Shown here piece by piece: positions 49,170 through 58,848 of a stretch of DNA of 64,000 nt (its first letter is position 1; the number at the start of each line of letters is the position of its first letter). The DNA is taken from positions 24,235 to 88,234 of the forward strand of contig CALBZW010000022.1 in assembly GCA_937889535.1 (NCBI GenBank), given 5' to 3'. Under the pieces are notes generated by a model. It was not told where the DNA came from, did not search any database, and worked only from the letters and a program-made list of their open reading frames with translations. Both the position numbers and the translations under genes were made by a program. Origin of the DNA: an uncultured Candidatus Saccharibacteria bacterium (GTDB taxonomy: Bacteria; Patescibacteriota; Saccharimonadia; Saccharimonadales; Saccharimonadaceae).

Positions 49170-49530
49170 TAGTAATCGAGGATAGCGGGTATGCTCTCTA
49201 GAATCGAGGAAGATTAACAATCAGTTCGTCTCAGATACAATCCGGAGGCTATATTGCCGATGGGATAATTGTATCTGTTAATAGGTAAAACCGACAAGGT
49301 TGCAAGAGTAGTTGTTGCGATTTGTCGATACCATATATAGATTAGAGATTAGGTACTAAGCTCTAAATCTCGTATTTTGAGCGGCCTAGCCGCACTGAAT
49401 CCCTTATTTTCAAATTTTGGAAGGAGGGGTCAGTGCCTCTCCTCCGGAAGATTTTTGTTTATATACAGACATTCCCATATGTCGAAGGCGCTATTAGTGC
49501 TGAAAATAAAATTAAAAGGAGGTAATATGT
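49170..49530 (+). promoter_or_regulatory. 360-base structured leader
   Basis: Stems in order: CAGATACAAT/ATTGTATCTG (49232-49241 with 49268-49277), CGACAA/TTGTCG (49292-49327), TAGAG/CTCTA near 49340-49365, GCGGC-CTA-GCCGC (49381-49393), and CACTGA..CCCTT/AAGGAGGGG..CAGTG near 49393-49435 which competes with GGAGG/CCTCC. No matching riboswitch class is recognised. Its length suggests leader-based control. Confidence 0.6.
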
Positions 49531-52056
49531 ATGGGAAAGATAATGACAAAGTCGCAGCGTAGGGCTGCGCACAGGAAAAAAGCTCTGAAAATCGGGATTC
49601 CGAGCCTTTTGGCACTGGTATTGCTGATTGGAGGAGTTTTTGCGGCTACAAAGTTTTTCGGCGGCAATGATGACAAGGATGATGCCGCAGCGAGGCTGGA
49701 CCAGGTTGGGAACAATGATACGACGGAGGAGCCGGAAGATGATTTAAGGGTGTTCTTTTCTGATGAGTACAAAGAGAATGCGTACGGTATTAGAAAGAAA
49801 CAGAATATTCCGATCTCCATGTTTCCTGAAAATTACAACGAAAGGAAACACCTTTCCGGAGGAAACGACGAGGCGGTGTCTATTCCGTTACCTATGGACC
49901 AGCAGAAGATTGACGTGCTGAAACGCAGTATGTCTGGTACAGCATTGAACAATGCTCTCGACGAGCTCTATAAGGAGAACAAAGAAGAGCTGATGGCTCT
50001 GCCACTGGCAGAGCAGAAAGAATATATGCTGGAAGAAAAGGCCACTGAATTTCTTTGTGCGGCATATGGATATGCGTGGGTGCAGGAGTGGCGGAAGTCT
50101 TGGCCGGAGCTTATTGAGCAGAACCCACAATTAGGCGAGTTTGAGAATCAGGTGAAGGAAGCAATGAGCCGTAAGCCTGAGGATGGGAAACCGGTTGGCT
50201 GGTCTGCCTTCATGACGTATGAAAATGCTGCTGCGAAAGCTGCAGGGGACCATTCTAGGATGGTCATGTGCACTAAGACAGATGAAGAGGCAGGTACGTA
50301 TAACTATTATGATACGTATTGTCTACTGAATGAAATCTTTAAGCAATTGTTATCCTATGAAGGTATTCAGAGTTTAGAAAGTACTCGGAATTGGAAATTG
50401 CCTTTGACGGTGGATTTCGAGACCATGATGACAGTGGAATCGAATGAGCAGGAGAATTTGCCGGCAGCGATTTGGGTTCATAGGACTAAAATGAGCACAA
50501 TCACGGCGAAGTATGGAACCAACATGACGGATAGGAGGCCGGAAGCTTACGAAAAGAAGGAAACTCCGATTCCGGAAGACCCGAAACCGAAGGATAAGCC
50601 GGACCCGGGCGATAAACCGGATCCCGACCCCGACCCGGACCCTGATAAGTATCCGGCTACCTTAATCCACTATGATGTGGAGACGGGTGCAACGCTTGAT
50701 ACTGAAGGTTTGGGCAATTTTAAGGTTGGAGTGACCGTGACTGGTAACTCTAAGTCGATTGCGAATTATACGGCAATGAAGGACTCGGTAAGCGGCGAGA
50801 TGGTTAAGGGTGGATTGACGTTGAGGATTCCTTACAAGAAGAATGGTACTGACCCGAAGGTTTATCCGGCGACTTTAGTTCACTACGATGTGGACACCGG
50901 AAAAACAATGGCAACTGAAGATTTGGGTGACTACGCTATAGGCGTAAAAGTGACTGGCAATGCCAAGGCTTTTGCGGGATATACTGTAGCGACGACAGCT
51001 CCGGTTTCTGGCAATATGAAAGAGGGCGGCATCACCCTTAAAATCGGATATAAGAAGACGCCTGACCCGAAGACTTATCCGGCTACGTTGATTCATTATG
51101 ACGTAGATACCGGAGTGACGCTTGATACCGAGAGTTTGGGTAGTTTTGAGGTAGGTGTAACCGTAACGGGAAATGCGAAATCTTTCGCAAATTATGCGGT
51201 AGCTACTAAGGCCCCTGTTTCCGACTCCATGAAGGAGGGCGGATTGACTCTCAGGATTGGCTATAAGAAGAACGACCCTCCTGTTGCGAAGAAATATCCG
51301 GCGACGCTTATCCATTATGATAAAGAATCCGGTGCAACTCTGAGGACAGATAGTCTTGGTAATTTTGAAGTTGGTACAACGGTAACCGGTCGCGCTGATT
51401 CATTTACTGGATACACTGCAGATATTAGTTCTACAAGTGGTGTGATGGTTGAAGGTGGATTAACTCTTCGTATTCCGTATACGCCGAAACATGATGGCGA
51501 TGGGCAGAAAGACCCGGAGGCAGATCCGGAAAATAAACCGGGATATGACCCTGGAATTGGGGACAATGACCCCGATGACGGAAAGGGTGATGACCAGGAA
51601 GAGAAACCTGCAGAAACCGATAAGGAAAACGGTGGCACGGAACAGCCGGGCGAGAATCAGAATAATGATGGCTCGGACTCGACTAAACCAGCGACCCCAC
51701 AGATAACGGATAAGGTTGACGGAGTTACAACTGAAGATGAAAACGGTAACCAGACAGAGATTGACAAGGAACCGGAGAATGGCAATAAAGTTGATGACAG
51801 CGACGTAAAGCAGTACTCTGAGGGTTCCAAGGAAACGGCGCCAGCGGCAGTTGAGCCTGTTCAGCAGGAAACCGCAACGGAAGTTGAAGCAGTAGAATCG
51901 GTGCAGGAGAAGAAAGAAGCTCCGGCACCTGAACCTGTAGTTGTAGAAGCACCTGCACCGGCACCGGCTGAGCAGAAAGCTGAACCTGCTGAGGAAGCTC
52001 CGGCTCAGGAGTCTGAAGCAGATGGAGCTGGAGAGTTCCAGGAAGATTGTCCGTAA
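49531..52056 (+). CDS. surface protein with four MucBP-like repeats
   Basis: 841 residues from ATG 49531, eight bases after AAAGGAGG; an upstream ATG four bases earlier opens only a short frame. A membrane helix at about 21-39 acts as anchor. A domain of about 300 residues follows, then a DP-rich linker, then four tandem repeats of about 70 residues at 373-650, each starting YPAT(L)(I/V)HYD and ending GG(L/I)TL(R/K)I.Y, like MucBP adhesion modules. The tail is Pro/Glu/Ala-rich and ends in Cys-Pro with no sorting signal. A host-contact role is inference. Confidence 0.8.
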   Translation: MGKIMTKSQRRAAHRKKALKIGIPSLLALVLLIGGVFAATKFFGGNDDKDDAAARLDQVGNNDTTEEPEDDLRVFFSDEYKENAYGIRKKQNIPISMFPENYNERKHLSGGNDEAVSIPLPMDQQKIDVLKRSMSGTALNNALDELYKENKEELMALPLAEQKEYMLEEKATEFLCAAYGYAWVQEWRKSWPELIEQNPQLGEFENQVKEAMSRKPEDGKPVGWSAFMTYENAAAKAAGDHSRMVMCTKTDEEAGTYNYYDTYCLLNEIFKQLLSYEGIQSLESTRNWKLPLTVDFETMMTVESNEQENLPAAIWVHRTKMSTITAKYGTNMTDRRPEAYEKKETPIPEDPKPKDKPDPGDKPDPDPDPDPDKYPATLIHYDVETGATLDTEGLGNFKVGVTVTGNSKSIANYTAMKDSVSGEMVKGGLTLRIPYKKNGTDPKVYPATLVHYDVDTGKTMATEDLGDYAIGVKVTGNAKAFAGYTVATTAPVSGNMKEGGITLKIGYKKTPDPKTYPATLIHYDVDTGVTLDTESLGSFEVGVTVTGNAKSFANYAVATKAPVSDSMKEGGLTLRIGYKKNDPPVAKKYPATLIHYDKESGATLRTDSLGNFEVGTTVTGRADSFTGYTADISSTSGVMVEGGLTLRIPYTPKHDGDGQKDPEADPENKPGYDPGIGDNDPDDGKGDDQEEKPAETDKENGGTEQPGENQNNDGSDSTKPATPQITDKVDGVTTEDENGNQTEIDKEPENGNKVDDSDVKQYSEGSKETAPAAVEPVQQETATEVEAVESVQEKKEAPAPEPVVVEAPAPAPAEQKAEPAEEAPAQESEADGAGEFQEDCP
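50647..51480 (+). repeat. four tandem MucBP-like coding repeats
   Basis: Four units of roughly 205-215 bases encode near-identical modules. The second and third share GNAK(A/S)FA.Y and the APVS..MKEGG segment, suggesting a recent duplication. Confidence 0.85.
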
Positions 52057-52217
52057 TATAACGCTTGTTGAAGTTTGTAACTTTATTGATCAAGTCTCAC
52101 CGGGATTTCCCGGTGGGGCGCCATTGTAGCAATGAGATTTCGCGCAAGCGATAAGATTCAAAATAGTAAGGGAGGGATGCTATAGAGAAATGAATTGCTA
52201 AATTGCAACTTGTCAAT

Positions 52218-52617
52218 GTCGTTTTTCAAAAACGATTGCTTCTCTGGCGAATGCCAGCACTGACCGCGTTAGGTCGTGAAGACTCGTGCAGACTATAGGC
52301 GCACGATGTTGACCGTTAGGTCGCAGAGTGCCGCCGGGCCTGAAAATACGAGAGTTTGGCTACGTTCTTGCAAAACGTGGCGCGCTATTACACTGGACCG
52401 TCAGGTCGGTGTAAATAGAGTTTGTTGGACCGGTAGGTCGACAAGTAAAAACTTTACCTGACCTGCGGGTCGGTTGAGATAAATGTTAATTGGACCGTTA
52501 GGTCGATTAACTGGTTTTACCTATTTGTGCACATTATAACCGGGGCGGCTGACGTTTAGACCGATGCTGCCCTGGTAAAACCAAGATTTGTGTCTGAGAT
52601 GAGTTGATTGTGGTCTT
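52218..52617 (+). ncRNA. array of six conserved hairpins, putative RNA
   Basis: Six hairpins share a GACC stem, a short loop (usually NNNA) and a GGTC stem: GACC starts at 52262, 52311, 52396, 52428, 52460 and 52493. Most have TG/TT before GACC and G after GGTC. The lower stems all differ yet pair, for example TTACAC/GTGTAA, TTGT/ACAA and GTTAAT/ATTAAC. Further hairpins flank them (TCGTTTTT/AAAAACGA at 52218-52234, TGGC-GAAT-GCCA, and GGTTTTACC/GGTAAAACC). An intrinsic terminator closes the region. It may be a separate RNA or the 3' UTR of the surface-protein mRNA. No known family is recognised. Confidence 0.65.
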
Positions 52618-52643
52618 AAAAACTCCCCTGACGGGGAGTTTTT
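52618..52643. terminator. bidirectional intrinsic terminator
   Basis: AAAAACTCCCC-TGAC-GGGGAGTTTTT works in both directions, ending the hairpin-array transcript and the convergent DUF3048 gene. Confidence 0.9.
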
Positions 52644-52698
52644 GCGTACTAGTGGTAAGTTCTTCGGTTGGTCGGCGCGTCGGGTCGGGTATTTTAGC

Positions 52699-53994
52699 CT
52701 AGTAGTTCACGCTGCCGTATTGCGGGACGGCGGCGATCCAGAGTTGTCCGGGAGTGAATTTAATTTCTTCTCCGGCGGCATCACGGAATACGATTTGGCT
52801 ACTTTGGGAGGTCTTCGACCAAGTTGCTTCGGTGACCCCGCCGTTCTGGAAGATAAGAGCGCTACCGGAGCTAATGGTGCGAATATTTTCGTGGTATCCG
52901 TCGCTGGCAGTATTTTCTTGAACGAACATTGCAACGACTGCGCGTGGTGCAACTTGTACGGGTTCGCCGCAGGCAGTCTTCGTATTAGGTTGGTCTAAGT
53001 CGCTCGGGCAGTTATACGAGACGTGTGCTTCTCCATTGGCGTATGAGCGTAGGTAGCTATTCGTCTCGATGTCGTAATGGTATACGGTATTATACATTGG
53101 GATTGAACCAAAGCCAATAGAAATATCGCTGACGAGTTCAGTTGGCGTACATTCGGTATCGGCCTCTCCTTCGGCATTCTCGGCTTCGCAAGTTTCAATC
53201 TCGGCAACAATTGCGCCGGATTCGTCAGGGGTGTAGCGCGGGAAAGCTTTGAGGTCAGAACTGGTGTAACCCATACTAGTATTAAATGCGGAGATATCGG
53301 CAGGAGAGGGGAATAGATTGTTCCAGTAGCGGTCGCTGTCTTCGCGCCACATATATTCAAGACTCTCGTCGAGATTGCGTTGGCCGCCAGTACTGATACC
53401 GGCAAGAGCTTCGTCAGAACCGCCAGAGTGAACAACGGTACAATCAAAAGGCGTATCCCAATCGAGATAATATGAGCGTAGCGAGCGTATTGGGCCGATG
53501 ACGCTGGTGCTGGTATTCTGGAAGACGGCGGCAAAGCGGGTAATTCCCCGTTCGGCGATTGCCTCAAAAACGACGCCGGCTTGGTTTAGTCCAGCTTGGG
53601 GACGAGCGCCGTCAGTTGAGCCATTTGGCATCTGCACGCAATATGTCGGAGCGTTTTTTAGCGATTCATTGGCGATTTCTTCGCCGGTAAGGAGGCTATA
53701 TACTGGTTCGGTATATTCGGCGCGCCCCGCTTTTTCGATTTCGTCTTTATGAGTTAGCAGTAATACGATAGCGGCAATAGTGCCGGCGACGAGTAACACG
53801 GCAGCAAAGATAAGGGCAGCTAGCACCATTTTTTGCTTCGTAGTGCGAGGTTTTTTGACTTTTTTACTCTTTTTGTTGGACTTTACGGTCGTAGTTGTGT
53901 CGGTGTCGACTTCTAGATTTTTTGGCTCTTTGGGCGCTCTAGGTGCAGCGGTTTTTGGCTGCGCTTTGCTAGTGGCGGGCTTTTTGGTCGCCAT
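52699..53994 (-). CDS. DUF3048 (YerB-like) membrane-anchored protein
   Basis: 431 residues. A Lys/Thr/Ala-rich cytoplasmic tail, one membrane helix at about 56-80, and an outer DUF3048 domain with ARPQAGLNQAGVVFEAIAER, GITRFAAVFQ and IGPIRSLRSYYLDW. YerB-type proteins are extracytoplasmic with unknown activity, likely linked to the cell envelope. Six cysteines in the second half may form disulfides. AGGAG precedes the ATG. Confidence 0.85.
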   Translation of the reverse strand: MATKKPATSKAQPKTAAPRAPKEPKNLEVDTDTTTTVKSNKKSKKVKKPRTTKQKMVLAALIFAAVLLVAGTIAAIVLLLTHKDEIEKAGRAEYTEPVYSLLTGEEIANESLKNAPTYCVQMPNGSTDGARPQAGLNQAGVVFEAIAERGITRFAAVFQNTSTSVIGPIRSLRSYYLDWDTPFDCTVVHSGGSDEALAGISTGGQRNLDESLEYMWREDSDRYWNNLFPSPADISAFNTSMGYTSSDLKAFPRYTPDESGAIVAEIETCEAENAEGEADTECTPTELVSDISIGFGSIPMYNTVYHYDIETNSYLRSYANGEAHVSYNCPSDLDQPNTKTACGEPVQVAPRAVVAMFVQENTASDGYHENIRTISSGSALIFQNGGVTEATWSKTSQSSQIVFRDAAGEEIKFTPGQLWIAAVPQYGSVNY

Positions 53995-54036
53995 AAAAAT
54001 AACTCCTGTTTAGTTATTCTCATTTTAGCATAAGTT

Positions 54037-55479
54037 TTAATGATTTTCTATGGCAGTGATGGTTTTGCGAAGGCGTGCAAGAGAGATGTTTTTGCCGAGA
54101 ACGGCGAGAGTTTGATGCAGTGCCGGGCTGAAGGGTGCATATGATAGGCTGATGCGGATGAGTGAAAATAGTTCGGCGGGTCTCTTGCCAGTTTGTTCAA
54201 GTAATTGATTGAGGGCTACCTGCAAGCTTTTTTCATCCCACGTGGTATTCTCTAACTCGTTCGCGGCATTCTGTAGTAACTCACTGAGTTCCTCTTCGGA
54301 AAGTTTTTTGAGAAACTTATTGTTCGTAATCATTTCGATATCGATTTCTGGGTCGGAGAAAAAGTACGTAGTCATCGTCTTGAGGTCTTTGAGTGTTTTC
54401 AGGCGGTCATAGATAATGCTTAAAACTTGTTTCTTGTAATCGTCTTCATATGGTTCTGCACATTCGGGCCAAAAACCAGCAGTACGTTCGTATAGCGCAT
54501 CGATTCCCTGCTCATCGGCGACTTTGCGAATCCATTGACCATTTTGCCAGAGTAATTTAGTCTCGTCGAATCTGGCGCCGGAAGTTTGGATACGATCGAC
54601 GGAGAACTTCGCGACTAAGTCTTCTTTTGTGTAGATTTCCTCTTCGGTACCATCATTCCAACCGAGACAAGCAAGGTAATTTAGCATGGCTTCGGGTAGA
54701 ATGCCGTCTTTGCGGTATTCGTCGACGGATTTTGCGCCGTCACGCTTGCCAAGTTTCTTGCCGCCGGTAGGCCCAAGAATGTGTGGTAGAGAGATGAGTT
54801 TCGGCACTTCGAGCCCAAGTGCTTCATAAATTGCGAGGTAGTTCGGAGTACTCGAAAGGTATTCGACGCCACGGCAGATATGCGTTACTCCCATTGTGGC
54901 GTCGTCGACGATATGGGCGAAGTTATAAGTCGGTAAACCGTCGGCTTTGATTAGAATAATATCGTCTTGGACTTCAGGTCCAGCTTCCATGTCGCCCATG
55001 ACTTCGTCGTGCCAAACACGGACTTTCGGATCAGCTTTGAATCGCAAAGGAATACCTTCATGCCATTCCGGCGTTGCGGTTGGTCGGAAATTGCGGTATA
55101 AGTACGGGATTTTTTCGGCATTGCACTTGTCCCGATAGCCTTGAATTACATCAGACGGTGTCGGGTCGGCATAGGCGCGCCCCATAGCGATGAGCTTTTT
55201 GGCCCATTCGTGATAAATTGCTTTGCGTTCGCTTTGGAAATATGGTTCGTTAGGTCCACCGACAATTGGACCCTCATCCCAATCAAGTCCAAGCCATTTT
55301 AGAGTATCTTCAATAAGCTCGGTCGCGCCCTCAACGTAGCGAGCCTGATCGGTGTCTTCAATGCGTAGAATAAACTTGCCATTTGCTTGTTTGGCGATTA
55401 GATATGGATAAATGGCGCTACGGACATTGCCAATATGGATGCACCCAGTCGGGCTGGGGGCGAAACGTGTTTTCAACAT
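54037..55479 (-). CDS. gltX: glutamyl-tRNA synthetase
   Basis: 480 residues from ATG 55479; the frame runs further but TATAAT (55487-55492) lies seven bases before this ATG, predicting a leaderless message. RFAPSPTGCIHIGN carries the HIGH-type motif with the last His changed to Asn, and K242-L-G-K-R is the KMSKS-type loop. The class I core plus a C-terminal helical anticodon domain follow. It charges tRNA-Glu, and possibly tRNA-Gln if an amidotransferase is present elsewhere. Confidence 0.93.
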   Translation of the reverse strand: MLKTRFAPSPTGCIHIGNVRSAIYPYLIAKQANGKFILRIEDTDQARYVEGATELIEDTLKWLGLDWDEGPIVGGPNEPYFQSERKAIYHEWAKKLIAMGRAYADPTPSDVIQGYRDKCNAEKIPYLYRNFRPTATPEWHEGIPLRFKADPKVRVWHDEVMGDMEAGPEVQDDIILIKADGLPTYNFAHIVDDATMGVTHICRGVEYLSSTPNYLAIYEALGLEVPKLISLPHILGPTGGKKLGKRDGAKSVDEYRKDGILPEAMLNYLACLGWNDGTEEEIYTKEDLVAKFSVDRIQTSGARFDETKLLWQNGQWIRKVADEQGIDALYERTAGFWPECAEPYEDDYKKQVLSIIYDRLKTLKDLKTMTTYFFSDPEIDIEMITNNKFLKKLSEEELSELLQNAANELENTTWDEKSLQVALNQLLEQTGKRPAELFSLIRISLSYAPFSPALHQTLAVLGKNISLARLRKTITAIENH

Positions 55480-55515
55480 ACTATATATTATATACGCAAG
55501 ACACGATTTACGCAA

Positions 55516-57225
55516 TTACATTGAGGTGACAATACTGCGGACCTGCTTTTTTGTCAAAGCGGTACCGCTGGAAGTGATTTTGTATAGTACGCCACCGTTG
55601 ACCCAGGCCGCGTCGGAGTTGGCATTGGAGATGTAAATTGTGATTCCCTGCTCGTGAGTAGTGGCGTATTCTTCTCCCCAGGTCGGCTCGACGTAGTTGC
55701 GCAACAAAGCAGAACTATCCCAAGATGATTTTTCTTCAACAAGCTTGAAGCTAGAATCATCTGGTCCGTTAAAGATCATGGTAATCTTGCCGTCTTCGGA
55801 ACTAATGTCGCCGAGCGAGTAGTCGCGCGGAATATACGATGGGTAAGAAGCTTGAATGCCGGTCTGCATGGCAGCGACGCGGACGGAAATGTCAGGAATA
55901 TTAGCGCCGACGAAACCTATAACGGCGATTACGCAGGCGGCTGCGCAAGTAAAGGCGATAGCGAAGCGCTTCGCACCAGTCTTTTTGTGGGGCATGGTAG
56001 ACTTTTTGCTGCGGCTGCTGGATGTGCGGTCTTCCATGGTTGCGACGGACGCAAGAGCACTCTCAATTGCATTCGCCTTGAGTTCACTGGAACTCGGGCG
56101 ACGACGCATGGACGGGCTAGCCATTGGGCGCATACTCGCTGGCCGCGCAGTGCTATTACGCGTAGGCATAGTTTGGTTCATTTTGCTGGTAGCGCGAGCT
56201 TTGGTGCGGTTATTTGCGGCCATAACTTTGGCGGAAGATTTGGTGACTTTTGCAGCGGCACGAGTGACTTTTGGCGAGAGGGTAACTTGAGCGGCAGTCT
56301 TGCGCTCGTTTTCTTCTTTAACTTTGGTAGATTTCATGGCAATGCTGACGAACTTATCGATCGTATCGCCGAGTTCGCGCATTTCGGGCATGTTAGTGTT
56401 TGATTTGATATTTTCAGAGAAAGCTTGCAGAGATGCAACCTGCTCGGAGACTTGGTCGGGATCGGTAGCTTCGCGGATTGAAGCGATAGCATTTGATGCG
56501 GCGAGTGCAATAGCTTCGACGGAATCACCGCTGGTTGTAGATGTGGTCGGTTGCGTAAGAGCCTCGATGCCGAGACTATCATCGGATTGCGGCTCGACAA
56601 TGTTTTCTTCTGCAGGGCTAGCCATGGCATAGCTGCCCGTACCGTCACCAAATTCTTTGATGCTCATACCGAGGCTAGTAGCGGCATAATCGGCGGCAAT
56701 ACTGGCGGCAAGGGCGGCGGTGTCGATTTCTTCGGGCTCAGCGGGCGTTTCTGTTTGGCTAGTCATAGTCTTCTCTACGATCCCTTCTGGCTCACTCGCG
56801 ACGATTTCGTCTGCTGCGGTAGAAATAGTTTCAACGATATCATTGCTGTTATGACTATCTGTTTCGGTGATATTTTCTGTTTCATCTTCGACTGCTCGAC
56901 CAAACTCGACGATATTCGGCGTCATAGCAACTGGAGCTTCGGGGGTTACGACTTCTTCGACTTCTGGAATCATTGTTTCGGTGGCTTGTTCATCGGCTTT
57001 GGCCTTTTCGAGATCCGCTGCATGCACGCGTAAATTGACGAGACGCGAAGGAGCGACGCGGGGTGGAGTAGAGGATTGCTCGCGCATTGCGGCAGCGTGC
57101 GCTGCTTCATCGACGGCGAGATTGGACGGACGACGGACATAACGACGGTTGAGTGTCGTAGATGCTTGAGTCAGACGATGAGTCGCAGCACTCGATCGAC
57201 CCGAATCAATCTGTATTTTACCCAT
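55516..57225 (-). CDS. membrane protein with DUF4367-like outer domain
   Basis: 569 residues. A long, low-complexity Ser/Thr/Ala/Glu cytoplasmic part with repeated basic patches, a membrane helix at about 420-441, and a C-terminal outer domain (about 465-569) with YIPRDYSLGD, FKLVEEKSSW and ITIYIS, which resembles DUF4367. GAGGAG precedes the ATG. It is one of several large envelope proteins around the sortase; function unknown. Confidence 0.65.
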   Translation of the reverse strand: MGKIQIDSGRSSAATHRLTQASTTLNRRYVRRPSNLAVDEAAHAAAMREQSSTPPRVAPSRLVNLRVHAADLEKAKADEQATETMIPEVEEVVTPEAPVAMTPNIVEFGRAVEDETENITETDSHNSNDIVETISTAADEIVASEPEGIVEKTMTSQTETPAEPEEIDTAALAASIAADYAATSLGMSIKEFGDGTGSYAMASPAEENIVEPQSDDSLGIEALTQPTTSTTSGDSVEAIALAASNAIASIREATDPDQVSEQVASLQAFSENIKSNTNMPEMRELGDTIDKFVSIAMKSTKVKEENERKTAAQVTLSPKVTRAAAKVTKSSAKVMAANNRTKARATSKMNQTMPTRNSTARPASMRPMASPSMRRRPSSSELKANAIESALASVATMEDRTSSSRSKKSTMPHKKTGAKRFAIAFTCAAACVIAVIGFVGANIPDISVRVAAMQTGIQASYPSYIPRDYSLGDISSEDGKITMIFNGPDDSSFKLVEEKSSWDSSALLRNYVEPTWGEEYATTHEQGITIYISNANSDAAWVNGGVLYKITSSGTALTKKQVRSIVTSM

Positions 57226-57329
57226 TAATAACTCCTCATCACGTTTTTGCTTACATCTATTATAACGTTAAGTAGTATGAAAAAGCAAGAGCAAAATTTA
57301 ATATAGATTTATGGTATAATAATGTAGAT

Positions 57330-58844
57330 ATGGATTTTGAAGAACGTGAACGACAAAAACGCCAACATATGATAAAAGTAGTGATTGCGGAGGCTGGGAT
57401 GGTGTTTGCAGTGGTGGCGATTGTAGCGGTGGCAATGCTGGCTTCGATGGGATTCTTTGTAAGTAGCGACGGTAGTATTGAGCAGTCGGGATTGGCGCAG
57501 ATTCATTCAATGCCGACAGGAGCGAGCGTGGAGCTGGACGGTTCGACGCTGTTTTCGCGGACGAATCTGAGTCGTACGATATCGGCCGGAGAGCATAATA
57601 TTAAGATGACGCGGTCGGGTTATGACGCGTGGGAGAATACGATCAAGGTGCGTTCGGGGGTGTTGTTGAGGTTGTATTATCCGCGACTGTTTTTGGAAAA
57701 TCGAGTAGCAGAAAAAACCTTGAGTTTGGATAAAGATTTAGAGTTTTACTTGCCGTCAGGAGATCGGACGAGCATTATTTATGCAAAGAAAGCGAGCACG
57801 GAGTGGCAGCTAGTGAATATCGAGGGGGACGAGACGAAGGTGACGAAGCTAGATCTCGCGACGGTTTTGCCAGGAGTTAAGGATGGGAGTTTTGTTGGTA
57901 AATTGGAAGAAATGCGCTGGAGTGGAAATAGTGATTATTTGTTACTAAAGGCAAGCTATGATGGAAAAGCGGAATGGATTCTATTGAATCTAAAGGACGT
58001 GAAGCGTAGTTTGAATTTGACCCAGACTTTTGGGCTAAATTTTGCACAGGTTGAGATGATTGATGATTCAGCGAATCGACTATTTGTATTGGAGAATCAC
58101 CATATTCGGCGAATTAATACTTCAGATGGAACGATCTCGCAGGTGTTGCTTAGTGATATTGAGAGTTTTGCAAGTGAGGGGTCGAATTTGATCTATGTGC
58201 AAAAGACGATGAAAGATAGTAAAACAGAACAGAAAATCGGGACTTATCGTGATGGTGAGCGTAGTGGTGTGACGGTGGCGGAGGTAAAACCGGAGGCGAC
58301 AGTTAAGGTGGCTTTGGCGAAATATTACGATGAAGACTATTTGGCATATTTTGTGGATGATAAATTGACTGTATATTATGGTGCGGTGCCGAATTATCAC
58401 GAAAATGTCGATGATAATGTTGAATTGGCAAACTTGCAAGTTTTGTTGTTGGACGAGAGCTTTGCAGCGGCGCCACAGACTTTTGCGGCGAGTCCAGAAC
58501 GTGATTATCTAGTGGCAACTCGAGATAATCATTATATGGTAGTAAGCTTGGATGCGGGTGATATTTTCGAATATGATGTTGAATCATCGAAAGTGTATTG
58601 GTTGGATTCGAGTATGATGTCGGCAGTGATTGATGGTACTCTAAAGGTTTGGGACTATGATTTTACGAATCGGCGTGAGCTGGTAACGAGTCGAAAAAGT
58701 GAAGATTTAGCGGCGGTGACAACTGTGTCGGAAGCACAGGTTTTGGATTACCCGGCGGTAATTACGAGCAATAATAAATGGTTGTACTATCTAGTGAAGT
58801 CGAGTGATAAGATCATATTAATGCGCGAAAAGATTCGCGATTAG
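57330..58844 (+). CDS. PEGA-domain membrane-anchored protein
   Basis: 504 residues. One membrane helix at about 15-43 is followed by a PEGA domain (IHSMPTGASVELDGSTLF... AGEHNIKMTRSGY) and about 350 residues of beta-rich repeats (YDGKAEWILLNLKD, HHIRRINTSDGTI, DYLVATRDNHYMVVSLD) that look like a beta-propeller. ATG is nine bases after TATAAT (57315-57320) without a Shine-Dalgarno. It converges on the sortase gene with only four bases between stops. Confidence 0.8.
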   Translation: MDFEERERQKRQHMIKVVIAEAGMVFAVVAIVAVAMLASMGFFVSSDGSIEQSGLAQIHSMPTGASVELDGSTLFSRTNLSRTISAGEHNIKMTRSGYDAWENTIKVRSGVLLRLYYPRLFLENRVAEKTLSLDKDLEFYLPSGDRTSIIYAKKASTEWQLVNIEGDETKVTKLDLATVLPGVKDGSFVGKLEEMRWSGNSDYLLLKASYDGKAEWILLNLKDVKRSLNLTQTFGLNFAQVEMIDDSANRLFVLENHHIRRINTSDGTISQVLLSDIESFASEGSNLIYVQKTMKDSKTEQKIGTYRDGERSGVTVAEVKPEATVKVALAKYYDEDYLAYFVDDKLTVYYGAVPNYHENVDDNVELANLQVLLLDESFAAAPQTFAASPERDYLVATRDNHYMVVSLDAGDIFEYDVESSKVYWLDSSMMSAVIDGTLKVWDYDFTNRRELVTSRKSEDLAAVTTVSEAQVLDYPAVITSNNKWLYYLVKSSDKIILMREKIRD

Positions 58845-58848
58845 GGTT

